Shown here: positions 53,107-61,651 of the stretch, piece by piece
How positions within the stretch are numbered: the first letter of the stretch is position 1
Layout of the letters: every line of letters begins with the position of its first letter
NCBI GenBank assembly: GCA_937927845.1
Contig: CALFXE010000234.1
Span: 69,928 to 133,927, forward strand
DNA: 64,000 nt
Direction of reading: 5' to 3'
Origin: an uncultured Paludibacter sp.
GTDB taxonomy: Bacteria; Bacteroidota; Bacteroidia; Bacteroidales; Paludibacteraceae
Notes under the pieces: model-generated
The model's input: only the letters and a program-made list of their open reading frames with translations
Told to the model about the DNA's origin: nothing
Database searches by the model: none
Program-made: the position numbers and the translations under genes

Positions 53107-53496
53107 TTACACTCTTCTGCGTTTCGGTGGGCGGCATCCATTATGTGGAAGTGGTGTAACATCTACAATTTCCACGACCTCAATTCCTGCACCATGAACG
53201 GTTCTAATTGCAGACTCACGACCATTACCCGGACCTTTAACATACGCTTTCACTTTACGTAAACCTAAGTCAAATGCTACTTTTGCACAATCTTGTGCAG
53301 CCATCTGAGCAGCATAAGGAGTATTTTTCTTTGAGCCTCTGAATCCCATCTTACCGGCTGATGACCATGATATAACCTGACCATCTCCATTTGCAAGAGT
53401 TACAATAACATTATTGAATGAAGAATGAACATGTAATTGTCCAACTCCATCTACTTTAACAACTCTTTTCTTAGCTGCAACTGTTTTCTTTGCCAT
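53107..53496 (-). CDS. rpsK: ribosomal protein S11 (129 aa)
   Basis: The sequence contains the conserved parts of S11: QLHVHSSFNNVIVTLANGDG, SSAGKMGFRGSKKNTPYAAQ, and the end NGCRPPKRRRV. S11 forms part of the 30S platform at the mRNA exit. The N-terminal ten residues are Lys-rich. Order rpsM-rpsK-rpsD-rpoA-rplQ is the alpha operon. Confidence 0.98.
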   Translation of the reverse strand: MAKKTVAAKKRVVKVDGVGQLHVHSSFNNVIVTLANGDGQVISWSSAGKMGFRGSKKNTPYAAQMAAQDCAKVAFDLGLRKVKAYVKGPGNGRESAIRTVHGAGIEVVEIVDVTPLPHNGCRPPKRRRV

Positions 53497-53543
53497 ATTA
53501 ATATTTTTTTAAAAGCTTATCTAAAATTCGCTACAGTTATACA

Positions 53544-53924
53544 TTATTTAGTTGCCTTTTTCTTATTAGCAACAGTCTTTTTCTTACCTTTACGCGTACG
53601 TGCATTGTTTTTTGTACTCTGACCTCTTAAAGGTAATCCAATTCTGTGACGGATACCACGATAACATCCAATATCCATCAATCGTTTGATATTTAGTTGA
53701 ACTTCTGATCTTAAATCTCCTTCAACTTTATAACTTGCACCGATAATTTCACGGATTTTAGCAGCTTGGTCGTCAGTCCAGTCTTTAACTTTGATGTTAA
53801 TATCAACACCTGCTTCTTCTAAAATCTTTTTTGCACTACTGCGACCTATTCCGTAGACATAAGTCAATCCAACTTCCCCTCTTTTGTTTTGGGGTAAATC
53901 TACTCCGACAATTCTTATAGCCAT
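53544..53924 (-). CDS. rpsM: ribosomal protein S13 (126 aa)
   Basis: S13 is recognised by AIRIVGVDLPQNKRGEVGLT at the start, GIGRSSAKKILEEAGV, and RGIRHRIGLPLRGQSTKNNA, with a Lys-rich tail. It sits in the 30S head and contacts the P-site tRNA. It follows rpmJ, as is usual. Confidence 0.98.
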   Translation of the reverse strand: MAIRIVGVDLPQNKRGEVGLTYVYGIGRSSAKKILEEAGVDINIKVKDWTDDQAAKIREIIGASYKVEGDLRSEVQLNIKRLMDIGCYRGIRHRIGLPLRGQSTKNNARTRKGKKKTVANKKKATK

Positions 53925-53955
53925 AAACTATTCTTTTTTGTAAATTAAAAATTGT

Positions 53956-54072
53956 TTAACCCTGACGTTGTTTAAACTTCGGGTTCTTTTTGTTAATTAC
54001 ATACAAGCGACCTTTACGACGAACGATTTTACATTCATCACTGCGCTTTTTCACTGAAGCTCTTACTTTCAT
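53956..54072 (-). CDS. rpmJ: ribosomal protein L36, Cys-poor form (38 aa)
   Basis: The ATG at 54072 opens MKVRASVKKRSDECKIVRRK, and the frame ends at TAA 53958-53956 after KFKQRQG. Only one Cys is present, so the zinc-binding CxxC...C...H set of the classic form is missing. Its place between infA and rpsM is standard. Confidence 0.95.
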   Translation of the reverse strand: MKVRASVKKRSDECKIVRRKGRLYVINKKNPKFKQRQG

Positions 54073-54126
54073 TTCTTCTTTTTTTTTGTTTTAAATATAT
54101 AAGTTATATGAGCAACATATAATTTT

Positions 54127-54345
54127 TTATTTATACCTAAACGATATTCTTCCTTTAGATAAGTCATAAGGAGACATTTCAACTTTCACTTTATCGCCGG
54201 GTAAAATTTTTATATAATGCATACGCATTTTACCCGAAATATGTGCAGTGATAACGTGACCATTTTCTAACTCTACCCGAAACATAGCGTTTGATAAAGC
54301 TTCGATAATAACACCATCTTGTTCTATTGCTGTTTGTTTGGCCAT
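54127..54345 (-). CDS. infA: translation initiation factor IF-1 (72 aa)
   Basis: The OB-fold protein starts MAKQTAIEQDGVIIEALSNA and ends with SPYDLSKGRISFRYK, with HVITAHISGKMRMHYIKILP between. It occupies the A site during initiation. It lies between map and rpmJ, which is a common arrangement in Bacteroidetes. Confidence 0.97.
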   Translation of the reverse strand: MAKQTAIEQDGVIIEALSNAMFRVELENGHVITAHISGKMRMHYIKILPGDKVKVEMSPYDLSKGRISFRYK

Positions 54346-54356
54346 ATTGTATATTC

Positions 54357-55133
54357 TTAAATCCCTAAAACTTTTTCTATATGTTCAAATGTTGATAATA
54401 TATCTGCTTTTCCTTTTCTTACTGCAACCGAGTGTTCAAAATGTGCCGATGGTTTTCTGTCAGCCGTTCTGGTTGTCCAACCATCTTTTTCAAATATCAA
54501 CTGACGCTTTCCCATATTTATCATAGGCTCTATTGCAATGGTCATCCCGTTTTTAAGCATAATGCCATTTCCTTTTCTACCATAATTTGGTACTTCAGGA
54601 GATTCATGTAAATCTCTGCCTACACCGTGACCTATCATCTCTCTCACAACCGAATAGCCTCTCGATTCGCAATGATTCTGTATTGCATTTCCGATATCTC
54701 CTATTCTTTTGCCTTCAACTGCTTGCTCTATGCCTAAATAAAGAGATTCCTTAGTTGTTTGAAGTAAATCTAAAATTTCTTTTTTTACTTCTCCAACAGT
54801 GAAAGTATATGCACTATCACCATGAAATCCATTAATATAGGCTCCACAATCAACCGAAATTATATCACCATCCTTTAAATAAACTTTCTCTGAAGGTATC
54901 CCATGCACTACCTGTTCGTTAACAGAAGTACATATTGACTTTGGAAAACCTCCGTAACCAAGAAACCCTGGGACTGCTCCGTTATCTCTGATAAATTCCT
55001 CAGCAACCTTGTCTAATTCAGCTGTACTGACACCCGGCTTAATTATTTTAGCGACCTCAGCCAAAGTTTTTGAAACTATTAAATTACTCAATCTTAGTAA
55101 TTCAATTTCTTCGTCAGTCTTAAGAAATATCAT
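54357..55133 (-). CDS. map: methionine aminopeptidase, type I (258 aa)
   Basis: The enzyme removes the start Met from nascent proteins. Metal ligands can be read at DGDIISVDCGAYINGFHGDS (two Asp), VGHGVGRDLHESPEVPN (His) and AIEPMINMG (Glu). The pita-bread fold length is standard. It lies directly after secY, as in many spc operons. Confidence 0.96.
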   Translation of the reverse strand: MIFLKTDEEIELLRLSNLIVSKTLAEVAKIIKPGVSTAELDKVAEEFIRDNGAVPGFLGYGGFPKSICTSVNEQVVHGIPSEKVYLKDGDIISVDCGAYINGFHGDSAYTFTVGEVKKEILDLLQTTKESLYLGIEQAVEGKRIGDIGNAIQNHCESRGYSVVREMIGHGVGRDLHESPEVPNYGRKGNGIMLKNGMTIAIEPMINMGKRQLIFEKDGWTTRTADRKPSAHFEHSVAVRKGKADILSTFEHIEKVLGI

Positions 55134-55147
55134 CTCAGATTTCTTTA

Positions 55148-56491
55148 TTAGTATGCTGAAACATTACCACTACGTCCTTTAATACGCCCTGATTTTAACA
55201 GACCATCATAATGACGCATCAACAAATGACTCTCTATTTGTTGTAAAGTATCAAGAACAACCCCAACCAAAATCAAGAGTGATGTTCCTCCAAAGAACTG
55301 TGCAAATCCCCTGTTGATTCCCATTAAAGAAGCAAACGCAGGCAAAATAGCTACAATTGCCAGAAATATAGAACCCGGCAATGTTATTCTCGACATTACT
55401 TCATCTAAAAACTCTGCGGTATGTTTTCCCGGTTTACAACCCGGTATAAAGCCATTATTACGTTTTAAATCTTCAGCCATCTGAGTTGGGTTAATCGTAA
55501 TTGCTGTATAGAAATAAGTAAACAGAATGATTAAGGTAGCAAAAACTAAATTATACCAAAATCCTGTATTATCCATAAAAGCACTTACAAAACCACTAAC
55601 TGTCTGTGATTTAGCAAAACCTGCCAATGTCAATGGAATAAACATAATTGCCTGAGCAAATATGATAGGCATTACACCTGCTGCATTTATTTTTAATGGA
55701 ATATACTGACGAACTCCGCCATACTGCTTGTTTCCTACTACTCGTTTTGCATATTGAACTGTTATCTTTCTTGTACCTTGAACCAACATTATAGATGCTC
55801 CAATTACAACCATCAGGAATATTATTTCAAGCAGAAACATAACTAATCCACCACCAGCATCAACGAAACGTGAAGCAAATTCCTTAATTACTGCTTCCGG
55901 AAATCTGGCAATAATACCAATCAAAATAATAAATGAAATACCATTTCCAACTCCTTTATCGGTAATTCTTTCGCCTAACCACATAACAAACATAGAACCT
56001 GCTGTTAATATTAAAGTAGACGTAATTGTAAACCAAATACCACCCGGTAATGCTGAACCTGCTTGTTGAAGTTGAACCCCTAAATTAATCAGATAGGAAG
56101 GTCCTTGCAAAAGCAAGATTCCCACAGTAAGATATCTTGTAATCTGGTTCATTTTTCTTCTACCACTTTCACCTTCACGCTGCATTTTCTGGAAATAAGG
56201 TACCATTATAGTTAACAACTGTACGGCGATAGACGCAGAGATATACGGCATAATTCCCAAAGCAAATATTGAAGCATTAGCAAATGCACCGCCTGAGAAC
56301 ATATCCAGCAAAGCCATCAAACCTCCGCTTGTTTGATCTTTCAATGAAGTTAATGCAGCCGGATCTATACCGGGAAGAACTACAAACGAACCAAATCTGT
56401 ATATTAAAACAAATAAGATAGTAGTTAAAAGTCTACTACGCAGGTCTTCTATCTTCCAGATATTTTTTATTGTCTCTATAAGCTTTTTCAT
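55148..56491 (-). CDS. secY: SecY protein translocase subunit (447 aa)
   Basis: About ten membrane segments form the channel of the Sec translocon. Typical parts are RFGSFVVLPGIDPAALTSL, LGIMPYISASIAVQLLTI, the plug-side region, and the cytoplasmic loop with MAEDLKRNNGFIPGCKPGK near residue 350. The order rplO-secY-map-infA-rpmJ is standard. It is a close match in length to SecY of other Bacteroidetes. Confidence 0.97.
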   Translation of the reverse strand: MKKLIETIKNIWKIEDLRSRLLTTILFVLIYRFGSFVVLPGIDPAALTSLKDQTSGGLMALLDMFSGGAFANASIFALGIMPYISASIAVQLLTIMVPYFQKMQREGESGRRKMNQITRYLTVGILLLQGPSYLINLGVQLQQAGSALPGGIWFTITSTLILTAGSMFVMWLGERITDKGVGNGISFIILIGIIARFPEAVIKEFASRFVDAGGGLVMFLLEIIFLMVVIGASIMLVQGTRKITVQYAKRVVGNKQYGGVRQYIPLKINAAGVMPIIFAQAIMFIPLTLAGFAKSQTVSGFVSAFMDNTGFWYNLVFATLIILFTYFYTAITINPTQMAEDLKRNNGFIPGCKPGKHTAEFLDEVMSRITLPGSIFLAIVAILPAFASLMGINRGFAQFFGGTSLLILVGVVLDTLQQIESHLLMRHYDGLLKSGRIKGRSGNVSAY

Positions 56492-56530
56492 GTGTTTGTA
56501 TAAATTTTCATTAAATCGGATATCCGATTA

Positions 56531-56977
56531 TTATATTTTTGATACTGTACCACCTAATGCTACAATTGCTTCTTCGGCTGATTTAGAAAAAGCATTTGCT
56601 TCAACATCTAATTTAACTTTTAACGTTCCTTTTGCTAAAATCTTAACCTTATCATTTTTGCTAATGAAACCATGTTGTACTAACTCTGCAACACCTATTT
56701 TTGTTAGGTTAGCTGACTCTGCAAGTGTAGCAAGTGTTTCAAGATTAATTGGTTTAAATTCGATTTTATTCAAAGACTTAAATCCAAATTTAGGCAAACG
56801 TCTTTGAATAGGCATTTGACCACCTTCGAATCCAATCTTACGAGCATAACCTGAACGAGATTTAGCACCTTTATGTCCACGAGTTGATGTTCCACCTAAT
56901 CCTGAGCCTGAACCTCTTCCGACTCTTTTTCTTGTTTTTACCGAACCCGCAGCTGGTTTTAAATTATGTAAATCCAT
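56531..56977 (-). CDS. rplO: ribosomal protein L15 (148 aa)
   Basis: L15 is recognised by LHNLKPAAGSVKTRKRVGRG at the start, the GSGLGGTSTRGHKGAKSRSG glycine-rich part, and the C-terminal GVAELVQHG and KGTLKVKLDVEANAFS segments. It is a late-assembling 50S protein and directly precedes secY. Confidence 0.97.
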   Translation of the reverse strand: MDLHNLKPAAGSVKTRKRVGRGSGSGLGGTSTRGHKGAKSRSGYARKIGFEGGQMPIQRRLPKFGFKSLNKIEFKPINLETLATLAESANLTKIGVAELVQHGFISKNDKVKILAKGTLKVKLDVEANAFSKSAEEAIVALGGTVSKI

Positions 56978-57008
56978 ATCTTATTTTTTATAAAGAATCA
57001 CTTATTAT

Positions 57009-57185
57009 TTACTCGATTATTTTCACTAAATGCTTAACACACTGTACCATTCCTAAAATCTGAGGTGTAGCTTCGTGTTCAACAACAGCATTTATCTTTC
57101 TTAATCCCAATGCTTCAAGAGTAAGTTTTTGATTTTTGGGACATTTAATTTTACTTTTTACTTGCTGTATTTTAATAGTAGCCAT
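57009..57185 (-). CDS. rpmD: ribosomal protein L30 (58 aa)
   Basis: The ATG at 57185 opens MATIKIQQVKSKIKCPKNQK and the frame ends with HLVKIIE at 57009. The motif TLEALGLRKINAVVEHE is typical of L30. It lies between rpsE and rplO, its standard place, and is too short for common length cut-offs. Confidence 0.95.
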   Translation of the reverse strand: MATIKIQQVKSKIKCPKNQKLTLEALGLRKINAVVEHEATPQILGMVQCVKHLVKIIE

Positions 57186-57198
57186 ATCTTGATTATTA

Positions 57199-57705
57199 TT
57201 ATCCGTTAAACACTTTATCTATAGAAACTCCGCGATTTTGAGATACAGTATAAGCATCTCTCAATTCTCCTAAAGCGACGATAGTAGCTTTTACTAAGTT
57301 GTGCGGGTTAGAAGATCCTTTTGATTTCGCCAACACGTCGGTTATTCCGACACTTTCTAAAACAGCACGCATCGCACCACCTGCTTTTACTCCCGTACCA
57401 TGTGACGCAGGTTTAATAAAAACTTGTGCACCTCCAAATTTCGCAAACTGCTCATGAGGTATAGTTCCATTAAGTAGCGGCACTTTAATCAAGTTCTTTT
57501 TAGCAGCTTCTGTTCCTTTAGCAATAGCAGCAGTTACTTCACTTGCTTTTCCAAGACCCCAGCCTACAATACCATCTTCATTCCCTACCACAACGATAGC
57601 AGAAAAACTGAATGTACGACCTCCCTTAGTTACCTTTGTTACACGATTCACAGCAACTAATCTGTCTTTCAATTCTAAGTCATTGGTTGTTTTAACTTTA
57701 TTCAT
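57199..57705 (-). CDS. rpsE: ribosomal protein S5 (168 aa)
   Basis: The double-stranded-RNA-like domain (ELKDRLVAVNRVTKVTKGGR) and the C-terminal domain (VKAGGAMRAVLESVGITDVL, LGELRD) are both clear. S5 helps set decoding accuracy and mRNA entry. Position between rplR and rpmD is standard. Confidence 0.98.
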   Translation of the reverse strand: MNKVKTTNDLELKDRLVAVNRVTKVTKGGRTFSFSAIVVVGNEDGIVGWGLGKASEVTAAIAKGTEAAKKNLIKVPLLNGTIPHEQFAKFGGAQVFIKPASHGTGVKAGGAMRAVLESVGITDVLAKSKGSSNPHNLVKATIVALGELRDAYTVSQNRGVSIDKVFNG

Positions 57706-57723
57706 ATCTGTTGTCTTACCTGA

Positions 57724-58065
57724 TTAAAATTTAAGTCCGGCTTCGCGCGCAGCATCAGCCAATTGTTTAACTCTACCGTGATACAAATAACCATTACGGT
57801 CGAATATCACTTCAGTAATTCCTGACTCCTGAGCTGCTTTTGCCACTAATGTACCAACTTTTGCAGCCTGTTCAGTTTTAGTCATCTTTTCTTTAATTCC
57901 CAATGAAGATGCAGATGCTAAAGTAACACCTTTTGTATCATCTATCAATTGAGCATATATTTGCGTATTGCTTCGAAAAACAGTTAAACGCGGTTTTTGA
58001 GCTGTACCCGATATTTTATTGCGGATATGCGCTTTTATTCTTATTCTTCTTTCTGAATTTGCCAT
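57724..58065 (-). CDS. rplR: ribosomal protein L18 (113 aa)
   Basis: L18 is recognised by RPRLTVFRSNTQIYAQLI-like KPRLTVFRSNTQIYAQLIDD, ITEVIFDRNGYLYHGRVK and the end ADAAREAGLKF. The start at 58065 (MANSERRIRIK) is preferred; an ATG four codons upstream (58077) is possible. It binds 5S rRNA. Confidence 0.96.
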   Translation of the reverse strand: MANSERRIRIKAHIRNKISGTAQKPRLTVFRSNTQIYAQLIDDTKGVTLASASSLGIKEKMTKTEQAAKVGTLVAKAAQESGITEVIFDRNGYLYHGRVKQLADAAREAGLKF

Positions 58066-58088
58066 TGTCTTATCCAAATTTACGTAAA

Positions 58089-58646
58089 TTATTTACCTTT
58101 TCCGGCTGATTTTCCGGCCTTACGACGAATCACTTCTCCTACGAACTTAATACCTTTACCTTTATACGGCTCTGGTTTACGGAAAGAACGTATTTTTGCA
58201 CAAACCTGACCTATTAGCTGTTTATCAGCACTTTCAAGTATAATAAGCGGGTTTTGATTACGTTCCATCTTAGTCTCAACTTTTATCTCCACCGGCAAAG
58301 CCAAATATATACTATGGGTATAACCGAGAGAAAGTTCCAAAACTTGACCTTGATTCGATACACGATATCCTACCCCTACTAATTCAAGTGTCTTTTTAAA
58401 ACCGTCTGAAACGCCGGTAATCATATTTTGCAACAATGAACGATATAAACCATGCATAGAACGATTTTCCTTCTCATCATTCGGGCGGGATACTATACAT
58501 TGATTTCCTTCGATTGAAATAGTGATATTTGGATTAATCTCTTGATCTAATGTTCCTTTCGGACCTTTAACCGTAACGATTTGTCCGTTTTGTGTTATGC
58601 TTACTCCCGCTGGGATTGTAATAGGTAGTTTTCCAATTCTTGACAT
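58089..58646 (-). CDS. rplF: ribosomal protein L6 (185 aa)
   Basis: Both L6 domains are present: MSRIGKLPITIPAGVSITQN and VKGPKGTLDQEI in the first, and KIRSFRKPEPYKGKGIKFVG near the end. L6 lies near the factor-binding site of the 50S. It stands between rpsH and rplR as expected. Confidence 0.98.
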   Translation of the reverse strand: MSRIGKLPITIPAGVSITQNGQIVTVKGPKGTLDQEINPNITISIEGNQCIVSRPNDEKENRSMHGLYRSLLQNMITGVSDGFKKTLELVGVGYRVSNQGQVLELSLGYTHSIYLALPVEIKVETKMERNQNPLIILESADKQLIGQVCAKIRSFRKPEPYKGKGIKFVGEVIRRKAGKSAGKGK

Positions 58647-58664
58647 TTTCTTTTCCTCCTTTTA

Positions 58665-59060
58665 TTAATAAACATAACATAATACTTCTCCACCTACTTT
58701 TAAGTCCTGAGCTTTTTTATTAGTCATTACTCCTAAAGATGTAGAGACAATTGCAATTCCCAACCCATTTAATACTCGTGGCATATCTTTATAGCCTGTA
58801 TATTTTCTCAAACCAGGCGTTGATACTCTTACGAGTTTTTTAATTGAGTTTACCTTATTAACAGGATCATACTTCAAGGCTACTTTAATAGTACCTTGTG
58901 GTCCGTCTTCGATAAATTTGTAGTTAAGGATATAACCCTGCTCATGTAAGATACGAGTTATTTCCTTTTTGAGATTTGATGCAGGAATTTCAACCACACG
59001 ATGGTTGGCTTTTATTGCATTCCGCAATCTCGTTAAATAATCTGCTATTGGATCTGTCAT
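58665..59060 (-). CDS. rpsH: ribosomal protein S8 (131 aa)
   Basis: S8 is recognised by DPIADYLTRLRNAIKANHRV at the start and the C-terminal GLGIAIVSTSLGVMTNKKAQ followed by GGEVLCYVY. It is a primary 16S binder and, in E. coli, the translational repressor of the spc operon. Confidence 0.98.
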   Translation of the reverse strand: MTDPIADYLTRLRNAIKANHRVVEIPASNLKKEITRILHEQGYILNYKFIEDGPQGTIKVALKYDPVNKVNSIKKLVRVSTPGLRKYTGYKDMPRVLNGLGIAIVSTSLGVMTNKKAQDLKVGGEVLCYVY

Positions 59061-59074
59061 AAAAATGTTTTTTA

Positions 59075-59187
59075 AATTAATCCCGACTACCGGGACAATA
59101 TTTATTTAATTTACTATTTATTCATTTACAATTTACAATCTACGACTTCAAATCGTAAATAGTAAATCTTAAAATGGTAAATCTATT
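59075..59187. repeat. AT-rich short repeat cluster
   Basis: Inverted copies of TTTACTATTTA and TAAATAGTAAAT with AATTTACAATCTACGA fill the 127-bp gap between rpsN and rpsH. The words match those near 40620, 53050 and 63980. Confidence 0.5.
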
Positions 59188-59457
59188 TTACCATGATGCT
59201 TTTTTCACTCCGGGTATAAGCCCTTTTGATGCCATTTCGCGGAACTGTATGCGTGAAATACCAAATTGACGCATATATCCTTTCGGACGTCCGGTTATTT
59301 TACATCTGTTATGATAGCGGATAGGAGATGAATTGCGAGGTAGTGTCTGAAGTGCATCATAATTTCCTTCTGCAATAAACTGTTCACGTTTAGCTGCATA
59401 TTTTGCAATTAATTTTGCTCTTTTTACCTCACGAGCTTTCATTGATTCTTTTGCCAT
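59188..59457 (-). CDS. rpsN: ribosomal protein S14, zinc-free form (89 aa)
   Basis: The sequence starts MAKESMKAREVKRAKLIAKY and ends RQFGISRIQFREMASKGLIP-GVKKASW. It lacks the CxxC pairs of the short zinc form and has the 89-residue length of the zinc-independent one. It is part of the 30S head and follows rplE. Confidence 0.97.
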   Translation of the reverse strand: MAKESMKAREVKRAKLIAKYAAKREQFIAEGNYDALQTLPRNSSPIRYHNRCKITGRPKGYMRQFGISRIQFREMASKGLIPGVKKASW

Positions 59458-59471
59458 TGCTTTCCTCCTTA

Positions 59472-60017
59472 TTAGTTTTTCTTAAATGGTAATCCAAACT
59501 CTCTTAACAATGCATAACCTTCTTCATCGGTTTTAGCACTTGTCACAAACGTAATATTCATTCCCAGAAGGCGATTGATATTGTCAATATTAATTTCAGG
59601 GAAGATAATTTGCTCTTCGATACCCATAGTATAGTTACCACGTCCATCAAGTTTATTTTCAATACCCTTAAAGTCACGAACACGTGGTAATGCTACTCTC
59701 GTCAAACGTTCCAAAAATTCATACATACGTTGTCCACGTAACGTCACTCTAACACCAATAGGCATTTTACGACGAAGTTTGAAATTTGATATATCCTTTT
59801 TAGATACTGTTTGAACTGCCTTTTGTCCGGTTATTGCGGTCATTTCATTGATAGCAACTTCAATGATTTTTTTATCTGCCACTGCGATACCCAAACCTTG
59901 GTTAAGTACAATTTTTTCGAGTTTCGGAGCCTGCATAATTGAAGAATATCCAAATTCTTTCATTAAAATGGGAACAATACGTTCCTGATAGTCTTGTTTA
60001 TAACTTGCTGTATTCAT
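59472..60017 (-). CDS. rplE: ribosomal protein L5 (181 aa)
   Basis: The ATG at 60017 (MNTASYKQDYQERIVPIL) is chosen over 60104, since the longer form would overlap rplX by 86 bp. L5 features are KIVLNQGLGIAVADKKIIE, KLRRKMPIGVRVTLRG and GIEEQIIFPEINIDNI. It binds 5S rRNA and contacts the P-site tRNA. Confidence 0.97.
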   Translation of the reverse strand: MNTASYKQDYQERIVPILMKEFGYSSIMQAPKLEKIVLNQGLGIAVADKKIIEVAINEMTAITGQKAVQTVSKKDISNFKLRRKMPIGVRVTLRGQRMYEFLERLTRVALPRVRDFKGIENKLDGRGNYTMGIEEQIIFPEINIDNINRLLGMNITFVTSAKTDEEGYALLREFGLPFKKN

Positions 60018-60018
60018 T

Positions 60019-60330
60019 TTATATTTCCTCTCCTGTTTTTTTGGATATACGCACCAATTTACCTTCTGCATTTCTTGTACGTCCAACTCGAACAGGTTTA
60101 CCATTCTCGAGTGGATTTAAATTTGAAATGTGAATAGATGCCTCTTGTTTTACAATACCTCCTTGAGGACTTTTAGCACTTGGTTTGGTATGCTTTGATA
60201 CCATATTTACACCTTCTACAATTGCACGTTTTTCTTTTACGAGTACTTGTAAAACACGACCTGTTTTACCTTTATCCTCGCCTGCATTAACATAGACGGT
60301 ATCTCCTTTTTTAATATGTAATTTACTCAT
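60019..60330 (-). CDS. rplX: ribosomal protein L24 (103 aa)
   Basis: The KOW motif is at the N-terminus (KKGDTVYVNAGEDKGKTGRV), followed by VEGVNMVSKHTKPSAKSPQG and IHISNLNPLENGK. L24 starts 50S assembly. The gap to rplE is 1 bp. Confidence 0.97.
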   Translation of the reverse strand: MSKLHIKKGDTVYVNAGEDKGKTGRVLQVLVKEKRAIVEGVNMVSKHTKPSAKSPQGGIVKQEASIHISNLNPLENGKPVRVGRTRNAEGKLVRISKKTGEEI

Positions 60331-60350
60331 CGTTTATTAATTTTCGAGGG

Positions 60351-60716
60351 TTAAAGCACTTCCGGTGCAAGTGATATAATTTTCATATTTGTAGCACGAA
60401 GTTCTCTGGCTACCGGTCCAAAGATACGGCTTCCGCGAATTTCGCCTGCATTATTCAACAGAACACATGCGTTATCGTCGAAACGAATATACGAGCCGTC
60501 TGCTCTTCGTACTTCTTTCTTTGTTCTAACAATAACCGCTTTAGAAACTATACCTTTCTTGATGTCTGATGAAGGGACAACACTCTTCACAGAAACAACA
60601 ATGATATCGCCTAATGATGCGTAGCGTTTACCTGTCCCTCCTAATACACGAATACATAATGCTTCTTTAGCACCTGAATTATCCGCAACTGTGAGTCTAC
60701 TTTCTTGTTGTATCAT
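60351..60716 (-). CDS. rplN: ribosomal protein L14 (121 aa)
   Basis: L14 is clear from MIQQESRLTVADNSGAKEAL, then ASLGDIIVVSVKSVVPS and RGSRIFGPVARELRATNMKI at the end. It forms an intersubunit bridge. Spacing to rpsQ is 2 bp. Confidence 0.98.
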   Translation of the reverse strand: MIQQESRLTVADNSGAKEALCIRVLGGTGKRYASLGDIIVVSVKSVVPSSDIKKGIVSKAVIVRTKKEVRRADGSYIRFDDNACVLLNNAGEIRGSRIFGPVARELRATNMKIISLAPEVL

Positions 60717-60718
60717 AA

Positions 60719-60973
60719 TTACTTAACTCTTTCGATAATTTCAATTAATCTCCATCTTTTTAACTTACTCAGCGGACGAGTTTCCATTATACGAACTGTA
60801 TCTCCAATATTACATTCGTTTTTTTCGTCATGAGCATGATATTTCTTAGTCTTATTTACGAATTTTCCGTAAATAGGGTGTTTTTCTTTCCATTTAACAG
60901 CAACTGTAATGGTTTTATCCATCTTATTGCTAAAAACAACACCCGTTCTCTCTTTTCTTAAATTTCTTTCCAT
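60719..60973 (-). CDS. rpsQ: ribosomal protein S17 (84 aa)
   Basis: S17 is recognised by RKERTGVVFSNKMDKTITVA, the central HPIYGKFVNKTKKYHAHDEK and GDTVRIMETRPLSKLKRW. It is a small OB-fold 16S binder. It stands between rpmC and rplN. Confidence 0.98.
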   Translation of the reverse strand: MERNLRKERTGVVFSNKMDKTITVAVKWKEKHPIYGKFVNKTKKYHAHDEKNECNIGDTVRIMETRPLSKLKRWRLIEIIERVK

Positions 60974-60990
60974 CAGTGTTTATTTATAAA

Positions 60991-61182
60991 TTAATTATTT
61001 TCACGCTGACGTAATTCAGTTGCAAGACGGGCAATAGTACGACGTACATCTCTTATCTGCAACGGATTATCAAGCGGAGCAATTGCATGATTCATTTTAA
61101 GACGAACCAGACGTTCTCTTTCTGCATCGAGACGCTCTTTGATCTCTTGATTATTTAGTTCTCTTATTTCACTTGTTTTCAT
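60991..61182 (-). CDS. rpmC: ribosomal protein L29 (63 aa)
   Basis: The two-helix protein starts MKTSEIRELNNQEIKERLDA and has LVRLKMNHAIAPLDNPLQIR, then RDVRRTIARLATELRQRE. L29 sits at the peptide tunnel exit and helps dock the signal recognition particle. Confidence 0.96.
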   Translation of the reverse strand: MKTSEIRELNNQEIKERLDAERERLVRLKMNHAIAPLDNPLQIRDVRRTIARLATELRQRENN

Positions 61183-61187
61183 TTTAC

Positions 61188-61619
61188 TTACACATTTTGA
61201 GTTGAGTCATAATCGCGTCTTACTACAAATCTTGTTGTAACAGGTAGTTTCTGTGCTGCCAAACGTAGAGCTTCTTTTGCCACATCAAATGGAACACCTT
61301 CAACCTCAATAATCATTCTTCCCGGTGTTACCGGTGCAACGAAACCTTCCGGAGCTCCTTTACCTTTACCCATACGTACTTCAGCTGGTTTCTTTGTAAT
61401 TGGTTTGTCAGGAAAAACTCTAATCCAAATCTGTCCTTGACGTTGCATATATCTCGTCACAGCAACACGGGCTGCTTCAATCTGTCGACCGGTAAGCCAT
61501 TTAGATTGTAGCGATTTTATACCGAAAGAACCGAACGCTAACTGATTACCTCTTTCAGCATTTCCTTTCATGCGTCCTTTCTGCTGTCTCCTGAACTTTG
61601 TTTTTTTAGGTTGTAACAT
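61188..61619 (-). CDS. rplP: ribosomal protein L16 (143 aa)
   Basis: L16 starts MLQPKKTKFRRQQKGRMKGN and contains ARVAVTRYMQRQGQIWIRVF, KPAEVRMGKGKGAPEGFVAP and EALRLAAQKLPVTTRFV. It lies close to the A site of the peptidyl transferase centre. It precedes rpmC by 5 bp. Confidence 0.98.
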   Translation of the reverse strand: MLQPKKTKFRRQQKGRMKGNAERGNQLAFGSFGIKSLQSKWLTGRQIEAARVAVTRYMQRQGQIWIRVFPDKPITKKPAEVRMGKGKGAPEGFVAPVTPGRMIIEVEGVPFDVAKEALRLAAQKLPVTTRFVVRRDYDSTQNV

Positions 61620-61651
61620 AATTTACTTAAATCAAATTCATTAATAACAGT